Part shown: one piece after another, positions 1-11,919 of the stretch
Layout of the letters: each line of letters begins with the position of its first letter
Numbering within the stretch: position 1 is the first letter of the stretch
Assembly: GCA_039881145.1 (NCBI GenBank)
Contig: JAYKKI010000006.1
Span: 20,706,501 to 20,770,500, forward strand
Direction of reading: 5' to 3'
Source of the DNA: Druceiella hillmani
Lineage: Eukaryota > Arthropoda > Insecta > Lepidoptera > Hepialidae
Length of the DNA stretch: 64,000 nt
Notes under the pieces: generated by a model
Seen by the model: the letters and a program-made list of their open reading frames with translations, nothing else
Told to the model about the DNA's origin: nothing
The model's database searches: none
Position numbers and translations under genes: made by a program

Positions 1-2025
1 TATCTTAAAATATATTCTATATATCCAGGTGTTCATATTTCATAATTTCAACTAATAAAAAAATAAATATGCTTCAAAAAAATTAATTAAAACCTATGAT
101 ATGTAACTGAAAAACAGCATTTTCATAAAATGTATATTTCAGTAGTGTAATAATCTAAAAGTTATAAGCTTAACTAGTAATAACATGACGATGTTGTATT
201 TAAAAATTAACATTTTAATATTTTGGTAGTTGACCAGATGTTTATAAAGATTATTTTTAAATAATTATCTATGAAATAAACTAAGGAATATGGAAATTAG
301 TTTTAATTCAGTATATCTGTTGAATATGTATCCATTTTGAGGCCTTAGTCAGTGCATCCTAAGAACCGCATCGGCTTTAATTAAATTTATATGTGCCCTC
401 GAATTGAAAAATAAGTATACGCTTATTGTTAGCTATTGCACTAACCACTAATAGAACTTATATCTAGAATAAACATATTTGTTTTCACTATTGTATCTGC
501 TTTCGAATTACCTTGAGTTAAGTCGTTCAGACTTAAGAGTAAATAAAATAAATTGCAACATACGTGAAGTTGAAGTCGTTTTGTATTTCGTAACACGCGT
601 TTAATAAAATAGCTTAAAAAAGTAATAACAGGCATTTTTTTTCCGGAAATCTCTAGCTATTGAAATGCAAACAATCAGCGAAAACTTTTGTCACAAGGCT
701 ATGTGTATTGAAAGTCTCAGTTATCTTGTGATTATCGCCGTGGAAGGACGTATTTAACCATGATTGTGACATATGTATGAAGTTGTATACATATGTATGA
801 AGTATTTAACCATGTTGCGAAAATGTATAAAGTCGTTATTGTATATATGAAGAAATTAATAGTGTTTATAAGAAAGTCAGTTAAACATTATTCTGACCTA
901 AAATATGTCGATGGTCTGTTAGTTTACCTCTCTGAGCGAAAAATTAAAAAAAAGGTGTAGTAATTTACGGATTATTTTTAAAGAATTATGCGGAAATGTG
1001 GTCTAGATATATAATGTGACACTATTTAAAGCTTCTTTTATTTTAAAAAGATTTTATTGGTTAATAAAATGAAAATTTGGAAAACCATAAGAGAACCACT
1101 ATTATTCGAAAAATATATCAAAAAACTGATTTGAGCGAAAGACAATTTGAATAGAGATTGGAACAAGAATCGTTTAAGATACGTTCTCCTGTCATCTGCA
1201 TCACATTTGGTCTACAGACACCAATCGACTTAAGCAAGAAATCTGAAAAACAGGGATCTTCTTTTCATTACAAACTATTTGCTCGCTACCCACATAGACG
1301 AAATATATTAGAAGGCCTTATTATCGTATACTCGTAAGATGACAACATCCTGAAACATCAGAATCGTCTTTGTATAGTGTGTAAAAAAAAGTACGAAGGA
1401 CTGGAAGGTAATGGATAGGCCACCCCAGACGCCAGATATGAATTCCTTAAAAATATTTAGACTTATCAAATTCAAAGAACGGAGAAAGAAGGTACGGTAA
1501 GCAGTTGATTTGATATATTTTTACTTATATGGTGATCTAGGTCTTGTGTCTCTCATGTTGTAACATGTGTGTATTAATTTTAATGATATATCCTTAATAG
1601 TTTTTGAGTTTTGCGGGACGCGCCCTCTTTAGATGGAATGTATGCCTATAAAAAGCTTTACATTTGAAGGTGTGTTTACTTCAATGTTGCCGCATGGACG
1701 ATTTTATTCCCAATATTCAAAAAATATTATTTATTTCAATTAAATTGGCTGAGAACGGTCTCGAAGAATATTATTCCACTATAAATTTTTTCTACGTTAT
1801 TCTAGATGGTGTAATGTAGATGATAAATGTATCACCAACTTTATATAAAAATAAAAATTTGTATTTAAAATTAAGAGATAATTGTAATAAGAAGACATAA
1901 ATGCAATCGTAGATAGATACTACATTTTGCCTGCGTTAAGTATGTGATCAAAAAGCTTTGAATGAGATTCATTATCATGACTGTACACGGAAAGCAAGAG
2001 AATATTGTTTTTTCAAGAATTTTAG
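1..2025. other. AT-rich intergenic DNA, no gene seen
   Basis: I see no ORF with coding character on either strand. A short direct duplication containing CATATGTATGAAGT lies near 769-803. Short ORFs here have neither recognisable domains nor coding-like composition. Confidence 0.6.
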
Positions 2026-2036
2026 TTTAAATCCCT

Positions 2037-2288
2037 CAATTAAATGAAACTACGTGATGTAGTATTATTTCTACTTTCTTTAAGTTCTTTACCAACGAAA
2101 GCTACGTTGTATTACAACGTCTTCAGGTGGGCTATTAGCAAACATTTTTGATAATAGTCCACCTGAATATGTTATAATATAACGAAACCTAGGTCGTGGT
2201 AAAGAACTTAAAGAAAGTAGACATCACGTAGTTTCATTTAATTGTGAATAATGAATTTCTACAAAATTAACGCCAAATATATTCAATA
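2037..2288 (+). mobile_element. Hairpin element, copy A
   Basis: The copy begins CAATTAAATGAAACTACGTG and its complementary arm ends CACGTAGTTTCATTTAATTG near 2243. A one-sided tail (GTGAATAATGAATTTCTAC .. CCAAATATATTCAA) follows. The arms meet at a short loop around 2140-2150, where the left arm has GGTGGGCTATTAGC and the right has ATAGTCCACC. Probable target-site duplications are TTTAAATCCCT (2026-2036) and TTTAAATACCCT (2289-2300), differing by one inserted base. The left arm lacks part of the CCACGACCTAGG segment kept in the right arm. It encodes no protein. Strand follows the orientation with the tail at the 3' end; that choice is a convention. Confidence 0.8.
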
Positions 2289-2300
2289 TTTAAATACCCT

Positions 2301-5126
2301 GTTAAAAATACTTTTCCACTAAAGTTAAATAATTCGTGAAATTACTCTTCTGGTATATTTAATTAAGCAACCCAGAGCGGAACTCTTCACGTTTATAACC
2401 TATATCGAAAACTTATGCCTTAACATTTACTATCTCTCAGGAAATTCTGAGAAGCAAAAATACATTTGGTGCACTGGTTTCTGGGATTCATCTCACGCAT
2501 TAACTTCTACTCAAAGAATCACTTATATAAGTGCAAACATTAGTGATTTTGAACATCAATATATCGAAACCAGCCAACCTAGACACGTAAATATATATTA
2601 AAATTCTCCTGGAATTCACTGTATTATTACATAACTTGTTACAGTAGAAAGTTGCTTCGGTTTTCTATTATAATTTGGATCAGAGATATCAAAGGTGACT
2701 CGAAATGGTTTGCATACATTACAGAATGCACATCTCAAAATTTCGAAATTAAACGCAAATGTGTATTATTCAATTAAAGAGTAAGTAGCGATTTTGATAC
2801 AAAAATATCACAAAAATATGATCTAATAAATAATAAATTTTCAGATGCGATGGTCCTATTGGAGCGAGGAAGACTGAGATGACTGGTATATTTATTCCGA
2901 TATGGTTTGAGAATGATTCACTCAAATAAACTATAAGTCAAAAACTAAGTTGGAAACTGCGTAAAAGGTTTCACATGTGGAAGTTTAATTGCTTGCAAGG
3001 CGACATTAGACTGGATAAGAAAGTGAAACGAGGAACTTGAAGTGAAGTAGGTTAATGCTCTCCGTGACTTCTAATGCTACGTGTGTCAAGGCAGGCCTAA
3101 TATGCAATTCCAACATTACCGCGATGAAACTTGTTTTGTTTACCCTTGGATTTTGTTTGATTTTCTGATTTACCGATCAAACTTTCTAATGTTGTCTGCA
3201 GCCAAAATAATGGGCGCTATAAGTTAGATCGATACTACTAACAAGAGTACTGAACATATTAAACGGCACGTATTGTTTTTTAACATGTTTAGTTTGGTAA
3301 GTTAAGATATCTATATTTGATATATTATCGATTACAAACCTGATCGACCATAGTATAATTACCGTCAGTTATTGTTAGGTTAATAGCATATTGCTGATTT
3401 AATCATTTCAACATTAAATAAAAAAAAATTAACGTTATAATTGGGGCTATACAATTTTGTCATAATGACCATCAAATACGTTTTTAAACTAGGCATTACA
3501 CCGCAGCACACAAGGAACAAGAGGGCGTATTTAAAAATACCTTCACGACAGACGAAAACGAGAATTCAATTAAACCTGTTAGAACATTCGCTCGAGTTCG
3601 ACTGGAATAAGTATTTGGAAAATGTGTTGAAAACATTGTCCTTCTCACGAATGGATTGACGCAGACGGCACTTCCTGCATACAAATTTGGTCTATTCGGA
3701 TTTGAGTTTGACTCGCCTTGCTGATTGTTAGTAATGGAGTCTTTATGCCGCAATTTTCGCCTTGAGCCATAATTTTATTTATTGATCATTACTGGGGAAA
3801 CATTTTTGTGTTAAAATTGAATATTTCAATCTTTAAGTTTTATAGGAAATATATTGTGAAAAATTAAATATGTAATTTTATAAATAGTTTAGAAATAATA
3901 ATTTTTTAATTAATTTAAAGTGACTAAACTTTTCATTCATATATTTCCCTAAGTATATTTTTTAAGAGAAATTGTTTATACAGAAGTGATGGATAACATC
4001 AATATCAAAAATAGAGAATTTTATGGACATGTTTGTGTATTTTTTTTAATTTTAATTTTTTTATACAAAACTTTATTTAATAAATAAAGTTGAATTATTG
4101 TAAAAGAAATTATTTCTTCCTATCGGATGCCATCAAATATAAAGAAAAACTGGAAAAACTTTCTTTGATATAATTTGATAAAAGGAAGACGATTATGAAC
4201 TATTTAAGGCTGGTACACTTCAGTTTCAAAGAAATTAGAACCAAACATTTCATTAGCTCATCGTACGATTACTTAGTTACCAATTATATAATTGCGGTGC
4301 AATAAATATCAAAAGCTGGTGCTCAGATCAATGTTCTTTTGGAAAATGTAAGTACGAATGTTAGTATTTTCTTGTCGTTAGTAAATACAAACAAGTTTTT
4401 CATCAAGACTAGACAATTAAACACGTAACAGTACAAAAATTCAAAAACTTCGTAATACATCATATGCACGATTGGACGATTTTAAATCAAGATTATAATC
4501 AATACAGAGCTTTTAGTACGGAAGAACGTAAGCTTATTTTTAAAAGAGCAAAGCAGTGAAACAAAACATTTATTACTACCAATGTTATTTTAATGGCGAA
4601 CACTATGAATAACTTTAGGTACAACTGGAGATAAAAGCTCGCTTCAAAAGCTTCGCGGTTTCTTTTATCACCTTCGCCGCATCGAGTACTCGCCACTCCA
4701 AATGCGTTAGTGTATCTTTATTACTGGCATTTGACGTATTTCATGTTATAAATAGATAAAGTTTATTTTAGATACTACGTAGTGAATTGGATTAGTGCTA
4801 CACTCGAAGAATTTCAACAACGGAAAAAGATAATAACGAATTATGCAAGAAAATCTCGTGTGATATATTATATAGTAATAGCTTATTTTACCATTGAAAT
4901 ACTTTTGATAGTTTCGAAATAACACAATATCACTGCAGATTAGTACTAATGAACAAAGTATTAAGAACGCTATTTTTAATTCAACTCGAGCCAGCAAAAT
5001 GTTTATTGTGGTATAAAATTCTTAATTTGAACTTAACATAGAGTAACAGGTATCGATTAAAACCTACCATTCGGCTTGTAAAGTAAATGGTAGCAAAATC
5101 ATACTTAAATGGCAGAAACAAACTGA
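2301..5126. other. Intergenic DNA with one GC-richer island
   Basis: This is mostly AT-rich sequence without recognisable genes. A less AT-rich patch at about 3500-3770 has short open frames on both strands (72 codons plus, 85 codons minus) without known motifs. It could be an old repeat or a decayed exon; I cannot tell which. Confidence 0.4.
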
Positions 5127-5549
5127 TAGTTTAAAAAACTAAAAAGAAGCACGTTTTCATAACTGCTGCGTTAAAAAAAATAACTGTTGAACTGGTTTTC
5201 TCTGTCTACTCTGTGAGGACTTTAATGTAAGCCCTATTTATTATTGAGTAAAATATTTGATTGTAAAAATGTGGTGCGCTTTTCTCAAAAATAAGAAAAA
5301 ATTTGGCTTCTCGAATGAATATTACATGAAATAAAATGTTTAATATTTTAGTCAGAGTTCAAGACAAAACGCTTCACCTTTTTTACACTTAAATAGTTTT
5401 CTCAGTAACCAACATGAATTACACTAACGTTAAAAACGTAGTAGTTATGAAAACGTGCTTCCTCACAGCAGACAGAGGAAACAGGTTAGATAATTGTTTT
5501 TATTTTTAATAAAATGTTCATAAAAGCGTGTTTTTTAGTTTTTAAACTA
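5127..5549. mobile_element. MITE-like element with TA target duplication
   Basis: The left end TA-GTTTAAAAAACTAAAAAG is mirrored by the right end TTTTTAGTTTTTAAAC-TA, so the element lies between TA dinucleotides (5127-5128 and 5548-5549). The inverted similarity continues inward: TCTCTGTCTACTCTGTGAGG on the left matches TCCTCTGTCTGCTGTGAGG on the right in reverse complement. AAGCACGTTTTCATAACTGC on the left is repeated in reverse near 5440-5463. There is no coding capacity. TA duplications plus terminal inverted repeats suggest mobilisation by a Tc1/mariner-type transposase, which is inference. Confidence 0.55.
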
Positions 5550-5652
5550 TTAAAACCTTTTACATTTTTAGTCTTACATTAAAGAAGAGAATCATTTTAT
5601 GAAGTACTTTATATTATATTGCAAAATTCTAACAATTTAATAAAAAAAACTC

Positions 5653-5952
5653 CTACAGAATTAAAATTAGTTGAGCAGCACATTTGATTAGGTTGACGTG
5701 TCGTATTTTCAATTCTGTGTCTGTGGGTGACTGAGTTTGTATCCTCTCCATCTCTCCCGATGCATTAATATCGCAAGGCATCTTTCTGGTAAGCTCGAAA
5801 AAATCCAATTCTTCGATCGGACATCTACAAAGTGGATTTACTCTACGTAAAACTACGTATATTTGCACAGAGGTAAAGGTTCGCGATCCTAAATAAACCA
5901 CTGCGTATACAAAAATTAGAAGCCCAAAAATGTTTAGGATACTTTGTTCCAT
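5653..5952 (-). CDS. Unrecognised 99-aa ORF, doubtful
   Basis: This ATG-initiated frame has a hydrophobic N-terminal stretch (ILNIFGLLIFVYAVVYL, residues 5-21) that could be a membrane segment. A polar middle with Cys and acidic residues (CPIEELDFFEL near residue 44) follows. I do not recognise a family. Its first codons overlap the first unit of the 154-bp tandem repeat, so the start may be fortuitous. The base composition is less AT-rich than its surroundings, the only positive sign. It could be an exon fragment or chance. Confidence 0.15.
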   Translation of the reverse strand: MEQSILNIFGLLIFVYAVVYLGSRTFTSVQIYVVLRRVNPLCRCPIEELDFFELTRKMPCDINASGEMERIQTQSPTDTELKIRHVNLIKCAAQLILIL

Positions 5953-6380
5953 TATTAAGTTCAGTGTCTAACTTCTAGTTCTAATTTATTAAATCAGTCC
6001 GATGGTGCCATTTTATTGTATTGTCATCAGAACTGCACAAAAATGCCAAGTTTCTTGGTAATTCAAATAAACAGAAGCCCAAACACGGGTTAGGATATAT
6101 TATTCCGTTATCGAGTTCAGTGTGTAACTTCTTACCTTGTTTCATTGAATCGGTCGAATGATACAATTGTATTGTGTTATCATCAGAACTATATCTAACT
6201 CCAAGTTTCATAATGATATAACAATTGGAAATCCAAACACGGTTAGGATATGCTCTTCCGTTATAGAGTTCAGTACCTAACTTCCGGTTCTATTCCATTG
6301 AATTAGTCTAGTAGTACAATTTTATTGTATTTTCATCAGAAATACACACAACTGCCAAGTTTCATGATGTTAAAACAATT
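5918..6380. repeat. Three-unit tandem repeat, ~154 bp
   Basis: Units start near 5918, 6073 and 6227. Each begins like AGAAGCCCAAACACGGGTTA, continues with GTTCAGTGTCTAACTTC, TTTATTGTATTGTCATCAGAACT and ends CCAAGTTTCAT..AATTAG. The units are clearly homologous but diverged, with substitutions throughout and little length change. No unit recurs elsewhere in the window. It may be a fragment of a satellite or of a larger repeat. Confidence 0.75.
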
Positions 6381-7373
6381 AGAAGTGTATGGAATTTAGT
6401 TTCATATAAGCCATTATATAGTCAGTAAGTTAGTTTGTTAGAGTTTGGCCTAATAAAAGCGTGTTAAAAATAGTGAATACATTTCTAACCAATTGTTGTA
6501 GTTCAAATCAAACATAACAAGTTAATGGCTCTACATCGCCTAGTATTTTTCATCAAGTTAAGATAATAAACTTTGATACCGAAGCAAGAAAATATGTTAA
6601 TAACGCTCTAGAAGTAAACAAATGTCATGCGTAAGATAAACACTTTTTAATAACCCTATAAACTATAGTAGATTGATTTTAATCGTGATATATTTATTTT
6701 AATATTCATTTAGAACTAACTATAACTACTTATAGGCAGAGTAAAACAGCATGAAAGCAAAAAAAATATCTGAAGTTTTCAAAAATTATAACTAATCATA
6801 ATACCAATTGAACTGTAAGCAAAACTTGAACTGCAGTAAATTCATTATTGTATTTTTATCGTTATTATATTTTCTTTCCAATTGTACAAAATTAGTTATG
6901 ATATAACGCTTTTTGTCATCTTTCATAAATTTATTATTCTCCAGAATGTGTTCTAAGCCATCAAAAACGTTTTAAATAATACTTTAAGTCTAAAGCTGCC
7001 ACTCATTCATTACCTCTTTTATTTCACTTAAAACTATCGTGGAAAATGTGATGAAAACTCAAAGCGAATTCAAACTTTGTTCATCGGAAGCAATTAGAAT
7101 AGAAGTTGAATCGAAAGTCGGCTTACGTCGGAGGCGACTGCGGCGCACAAATTCACTTTTAATTGAGTTAACCCTGACTTGGCGGACGTACTTTTTGCAG
7201 CATTTTGCTACAGTTGAATCTACTGTGCAAACCGCACTTGCGGATGAAGACAATTTTTAATTACGCATTTGTTATGTTTCGTGTCACCGTGCTGAATTCT
7301 TCCGTCGTGGTCTGAGAGCGATCAATACAACGATGCTTAATGTAGAACGATTAAGATTCTTAATGGGTTATAA
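6381..7373. other. Intergenic DNA with small GC-richer patch
   Basis: No gene is recognised. The patch at 7039-7320 is less AT-rich and is open in two frames (73 codons plus, 64 codons minus). It includes an Arg-rich stretch (LRRRRLRRTNS) on the plus strand, with no known domain. The two overlapping frames cannot both be real and neither is convincing. Confidence 0.4.
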
Positions 7374-7685
7374 AAAAATCGTTAATTTTTGGCGTTAATT
7401 TTGAAGAAATTCATAATTCACAATTAAATGTAACTACGTGATGTGGTATTTTTTCTACTTTATTTAAATTTTTTACCACGACCTAGCTTTCGTTGTATGA
7501 CAACATCTTCAGATGGGCAATTAGCAAATATTTAACAGTATACCCAATGGAATAATGTAAATAAATACTTTTAATCTTTGCTAATTATCCACCTGAAGAT
7601 GTCATACAACGAAACCTAGGTCGTGGTAAATAATTAAAAAAAAATTAATAATAATACTACATCACGAATTTTCATTCAATCGTGA
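7374..7685 (-). mobile_element. Hairpin element, copy B (diverged)
   Basis: The tail side is at the left (TTTTTGGCGTTAATTTTG at 7386-7403), then ACAATTAAATGTAACTACGTG opens the first arm. The second arm runs from about 7580 (TTTGCTAATTATCCACCTGA) to the end near TTTTCATTCAATCGTG. The loop is longer than in other copies, about 50 bp of unrelated AT-rich sequence. Both arms carry a subfamily change relative to copies A, C, D and E: GTATGAC at 7495-7501 is paired with GTCATAC at 7601-7607. No clear target duplication survives. Confidence 0.7.
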
Positions 7686-7700
7686 CCAAAATAATTTTTC

Positions 7701-8648
7701 ATTTTAAAATTCTATTGTAAGTAATTATTTAAAAACTTATTGAGGAATTTAAAAAAAAACTATTGAATCTATCGAGATACGTACTTCTGTCTATAAATAT
7801 GACATATAAATTTATTAAGAATAAGCAGGTCTTATACTACGAGGATCCTATCCTCACTGAGGTACATATAAAATCTTGTATATTCCAGGGTGCATAATAT
7901 ATCTTCGTAAATATTAATATAATGCCTGGTATCTTTTCCACATAATTAAAAATATGGTGATTATCTCAAAAACTATGATATTTAGAATTACCGCTATAGT
8001 TTCCGATAAAACTGTAATATGTATATTAAAGTTAATAGGTAAACTTCCAGCATAGCTGTCTTTTAATAATTTTTATTTTGGTATTTTCGGAGATAGACAA
8101 GGGAAAATATTTTTTTGCACATTTTAAAGAATATCTCTAGAACAGTCTCAACTAAAATTGTGTAAAAATCTTTTGAATTTCTGATGACTTGCTCTTTCAA
8201 TTACGAAAATATTTATATTGATTCGAATATTACATCCATCTGTGAACAAACACTTTTAATTTTTTGAATATGACAAGATAATTTGTTACAAAGCCAAAAG
8301 AAAAGTAGGAGGAGGAAAATGTTTTTTTGTTTTGTTTTAGTATTTAGCACAAAAATTATTTATCTGGTTGATACGAGACTTTCATCGTCATGTATTTGGG
8401 TTACACAAACCTAAGATTTCAGAAAGTACCGGGAATAAATTATTTATTAAACAGGGTCACAATTTGCCGAGTGCCTTTTTGCCCTAAACGTTTGAACCAA
8501 TTTATCTTCACTGAAATAATGGAAGAAGATATTGCGGACAACAATAAAATATTCATTTTCTCTCTTATGAATGGTCTTCTTTAGCAAGATCTGACAATGA
8601 AAAAACAATTTTGAAAAAATGTTCATGATTTTGGGTATATTTAATTAT
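7701..8648. other. Intergenic DNA with dispersed-repeat fragment
   Basis: At about 7950-8015 the sequence AAATATGGTGATTATCTCAAAA.. TTTAGAATTACCGCTATAG resembles 22885-22945 in the same orientation and 14900-14950 and 52830-52885 in the opposite one. I read it as a degenerate interspersed repeat. No coding gene is seen. Confidence 0.35.
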
Positions 8649-8661
8649 AATTAATTGCATA

Positions 8662-8907
8662 TTGAATATATTTGGCGTTAATTTTGTAGAAATTAATTAT
8701 TCACAATGAAATGAAACTACGTGATGTAGTATTATTTCTACTTTCTTTAAGTTCTTTACCTAGGTTTCGTTGTATTATAACATCTTCAGGTGGGATATTA
8801 GCAAATAGCCCACCTGAAGATGTTGTAATACAACAAAACCTAGGTCGTGGTAAAGAACTTAAAGAAAGTAGAAATAATACTACATCACGCAGTTTCATTT
8901 AATTTTA
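8662..8907 (-). mobile_element. Hairpin element, copy C
   Basis: It begins with the complete tail TTGAATATATTTGGCGTTAA and then the first arm from AATGAAATGAAACTACGTG. The loop is very short (GATATTAGCAAATAGCCC region near 8800), and the second arm ends GCAGTTTCATTTAATT. The perfect 13-bp direct repeat AATTAATTGCATA lies at 8649-8661 and 8908-8920, extending to 15 bp if the following TT is counted. The first arm lacks the ACGACC hexamer present in the second. Because the copy is palindromic, both strands carry near-identical reading frames (65 and 63 codons), which are not genes. Confidence 0.85.
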
Positions 8908-9369
8908 AATTAATTGCATATTATAAGTAAGCATTTTGTATTACAGGATTGGACACTGTAGTTTTGCACTTGACTGATGTACAGTATAATCAATTAGACC
9001 ATTGGGTACACTGTTAGCAAATTAAACGTATATAGTAATTCTATGAAGGAAATTGTCACTTTAAACACTTGTTCCATTAATCATGTGTAATCCGACAATA
9101 TGTTATTTTTGTCAACTAGTCGCCTAGTTGATAAAATACTTAAAGGATACATTTTGTATGAAATTATAATTATGTTTAAATTAACAGTATAATATTTACA
9201 CTAAATATCAGTTTGGCAACGTTTTGGCAAGTTTGGCTTATTGAAAACCTTGCAAACTGTCAAATGTCAAAAAGAAAAGTCACTTACCCGTTTCAAAAAA
9301 TGTACTTTTTGTAATACGCGTACATAGCAATTAAAATACAAATAATTTCGTTTTATAATGTATTTAGTA

Positions 9370-9591
9370 TTGAATATATTTGGCGTTAATTTTGTAGAAA
9401 TTCATTATTCACAATTAAATGAAACTACGTGATGTAGTATTATTTCTACTTTCTTTAATTTCTTTACCACGACCTAGGTTTCGTTGTATTACAATATCCC
9501 ACCTGAAGATGTAATACAACGAAACCTAGATCGTGGTAAAGAAATTAAACAAAGTAGAAATAATACTACATCACGTAGTTTCATTTAATTG
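9370..9591 (-). mobile_element. Hairpin element, copy D
   Basis: It has the intact tail (TTGAATATATTTGGCGTTAA..) and two arms of about 84 bp that are nearly perfectly complementary. The loop is about 16 bp (ATATCCCACCTGAAGA). The second arm ends CGTAGTTTCATTTAATTG. The direct repeat TGTATTTAGTA flanks it at 9359-9369 and 9592-9602, or 13 bp with the following TT. T9459 in the left arm, where most copies have G, is matched by A9544 in the right arm, where most copies have C, so pairing is kept. Confidence 0.85.
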
Positions 9592-9602
9592 TGTATTTAG
9601 TA

Positions 9603-10091
9603 TTTACACATACCTGAATTTAATATTCCGTTCCCGTGTTAAGTAGCTTCCACGTATTTCCCGGTATCGCTATTTCGCAACCGACGACAATCTGGTATTT
9701 GAATTTTGCTTCCTTATAAAATGAGTTAGCACATTTTGTTCCATGTTTATCGATATTGATGGAGCGGTACCGCCTAATATTACTGAAGTGACGGGTTATC
9801 CTTCTGTATTGAATTGATCGTAACAAGAGTCGGTTGTCGGATGACGTTCGATGTACGGCTATTATAATGACATTTAGCATGTTAATACCATGTTCCATCA
9901 GCACTAAAAAACGACATCACAAATAACAAATCATTGCATTTGTTATGTAAAACTATCAACTCTTATGTAAAACTAAGCTTTGAAAAATTATCTTACTGGA
10001 AGAAATGTTGAGGGTTGTCATATTAAATAGTAAATAATCCATAAATATTGAATTTGAAATAAGCAAAAATAAAAAATAAGTTAAAATTGCA
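9603..10091. other. Intergenic DNA with unassigned minus-strand ORF
   Basis: An ATG-initiated 94-codon frame runs on the minus strand from 9904 to 9620 in moderately GC-richer sequence. It contains Arg-rich stretches (RSIQYRRITRHFSNIRRYRS) and no motif I can assign. It may be a decayed repeat or exon. Confidence 0.2.
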
Positions 10092-10271
10092 ACAGTAGGT
10101 GAATATCGCTACACCTAAATTGTACACAATTAAACAATGTACAATTAAACAATTAACAAATATTTTGTGACCGCAATTTGAAACTGCAAAAAGAAAAGTC
10201 AAAGAAATCGAAATCTATCGCATCAGTAAGTGAATATCGCTACACCTAAATTGCATACAATTAAATAATGG
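10092..10271. repeat. Direct repeat pair, ~48 bp, 132 bp apart
   Basis: GTGAATATCGCTACACCTAA begins one copy in 10092-10140 and recurs in 10224-10271 with the following AATTG..ACAATTAAA. The copies differ at a few sites. A local duplication is the simplest explanation. Confidence 0.7.
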
Positions 10272-10580
10272 AATTATACGTCTTAAAATATGGAAGTCCT
10301 GTCAAAAAGAAAGTGTGTGTGTGAAAATAATAGCATTGTGATATTTTGATTATACTCACTCTAAGTTCGACCGGCGTATGATGTTCCTTCCGCCGAAAAC
10401 ATATAAACAGATATACATTTTAATCTCCGTGATACGTTAACCCATCATATTTAGATGACAGAAAAGCACAACTCAGTAACGGGGTGCCGATATATAAGCA
10501 TTTTTTATAAATAAATCTGTCACAATCTGTTGACATTGTTTTTAATCTCACTTCTTAGAACTTTCGTTATGGAAGACAAT

Positions 10581-10728
10581 TTCGTAAATATATTTGCTCG
10601 AACGAAAAGTAATTTAGCAAGTTTTTGATGTAACGTAATAAGTCTGGAATATTTCTTTATTTCGTAAATATATTTGCTTTAAGGAAAAGTTAGTTAGCAA
10701 GTTTTTGATGTAATATAATAAGTCTGGG
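10581..10728. repeat. Tandem duplication, 80-bp period
   Basis: TTCGTAAATATATTTGCT at 10581 and again at 10661 is followed in both units by TTAGCAAGTTTTTGATGTAA and AATAAGTCTGG. The two units differ at about ten sites. Confidence 0.8.
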
Positions 10729-11858
10729 ACGTAAGTGAAGCAGATATAAGATTTCACCATGACATTTCTATTTTTCTGTTACGTTTTGTTTTCATAGTTT
10801 TGTTCATATGATTAAGAAATATGCCCCCACCAGTAGATTTTTCCACAATAAAATTGATGAGTAATTTATAATGCCGATTGTATTTCCATTTTTATGTAAA
10901 GTACATCGAATAAAATATAATAGGCAATTTTTTACCTTTCACTATCCACGGTTTTCTAATACACTTTGTAGAGCAATAGTTTAAGACACTCGTACCCTTA
11001 ATAACTATGCCAGGAAATCACAGGAATGAGATTTATTTATATTTCCGCCAGCGTTAAAAGACCCTTTTTGGATTGAGTGTGAAAAAAAATTTGCTTTGAC
11101 ATTTCTCGTATAAGGCAATACACCTCCTTAATATGTATATAGAGTTGTCTCTTTTTTATAACTTTTGGTTTTCAATGTAAATTTTTAAAGGAAAAATTAT
11201 TTTCTTCTCTTTGAAAAAGCGCTTAAGGAATTTTATAGGGTTTCACTTGCATATATCACTATCCTATTGACATATTTTCGTAAAACAAGTAATTACAAAA
11301 TTTTACAATATAGGAAACGAATATGAGAAAATTTGCATATCATCGTTTCCTGTGTAAAGATTTAAAAAAAAATTGATGGTCCATGACATATTTTCGAATT
11401 TAGAGGTATAAAATACTTGTTATTAATAAAGATATTTTTTTATGTATGCAGATGTACTATATATTCTGTCTATCAGATAGATTGATGTCAAAGAAATAGT
11501 TATTAAATCCGTTTGCCACAATGGCAAAATAAAAAAGGATATACGGTATGTCCAATCTTTACTTTTTAATAGAAATTTGCTTTATATAATATATTACTAA
11601 ATATATTTTACTATATTAGATAAATTGTTTATGATATTTATTTAATATTATATTTAATTCATTGAAATATACTGGAAGAATTTCATTTCCTTTTTCAAAC
11701 GTTATCCTCACACGTCAACGTGGAGGAAAAACCCTTACAATTTTACATGAGATATTTCCACAAAGAAAGACACAAACATCGGAACGAAGTGCCAGTTTCA
11801 CCGAAAACACTGCGAATATTCAATCTTGCTCTATAAATAGTCACAAAGGTTTACTTTG

Positions 11859-11860
<2 letters not shown>
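10729..11860. other. Intergenic DNA, no gene seen
   Basis: AT-rich sequence. A plus-strand frame at 11662-11916 has 84 codons but its last third is microsatellite, and it shows no domain. Confidence 0.45.

Positions 11861-11914
<54 letters not shown>
11861..11914. repeat. (TA)n microsatellite
   Basis: Uninterrupted AT dinucleotides over about 54 bp. Confidence 0.95.

Positions 11915-11919
<5 letters not shown>

Noticed and set aside
8701..8902. Two nearly identical ~64-residue proteins encoded on opposite strands
   Set aside because: A consequence of the palindromic hairpin element copy C, not genes.
2037..9591. Hairpin family as ordinary MITEs of the mariner, hAT or MULE type
   Set aside because: Ends are asymmetrical and duplications vary from about 10 to 15 bp, unlike 2 bp, 8 bp or a constant 9 bp. 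MULE foldback elements remain the closest alternative and were not fully excluded.
2037..9602. Clustered repeats in the first 10 kb as a CRISPR array
   Set aside because: The units are 150-300 bp, palindromic, irregularly spaced and flanked by target duplications, and the sequence is eukaryotic.
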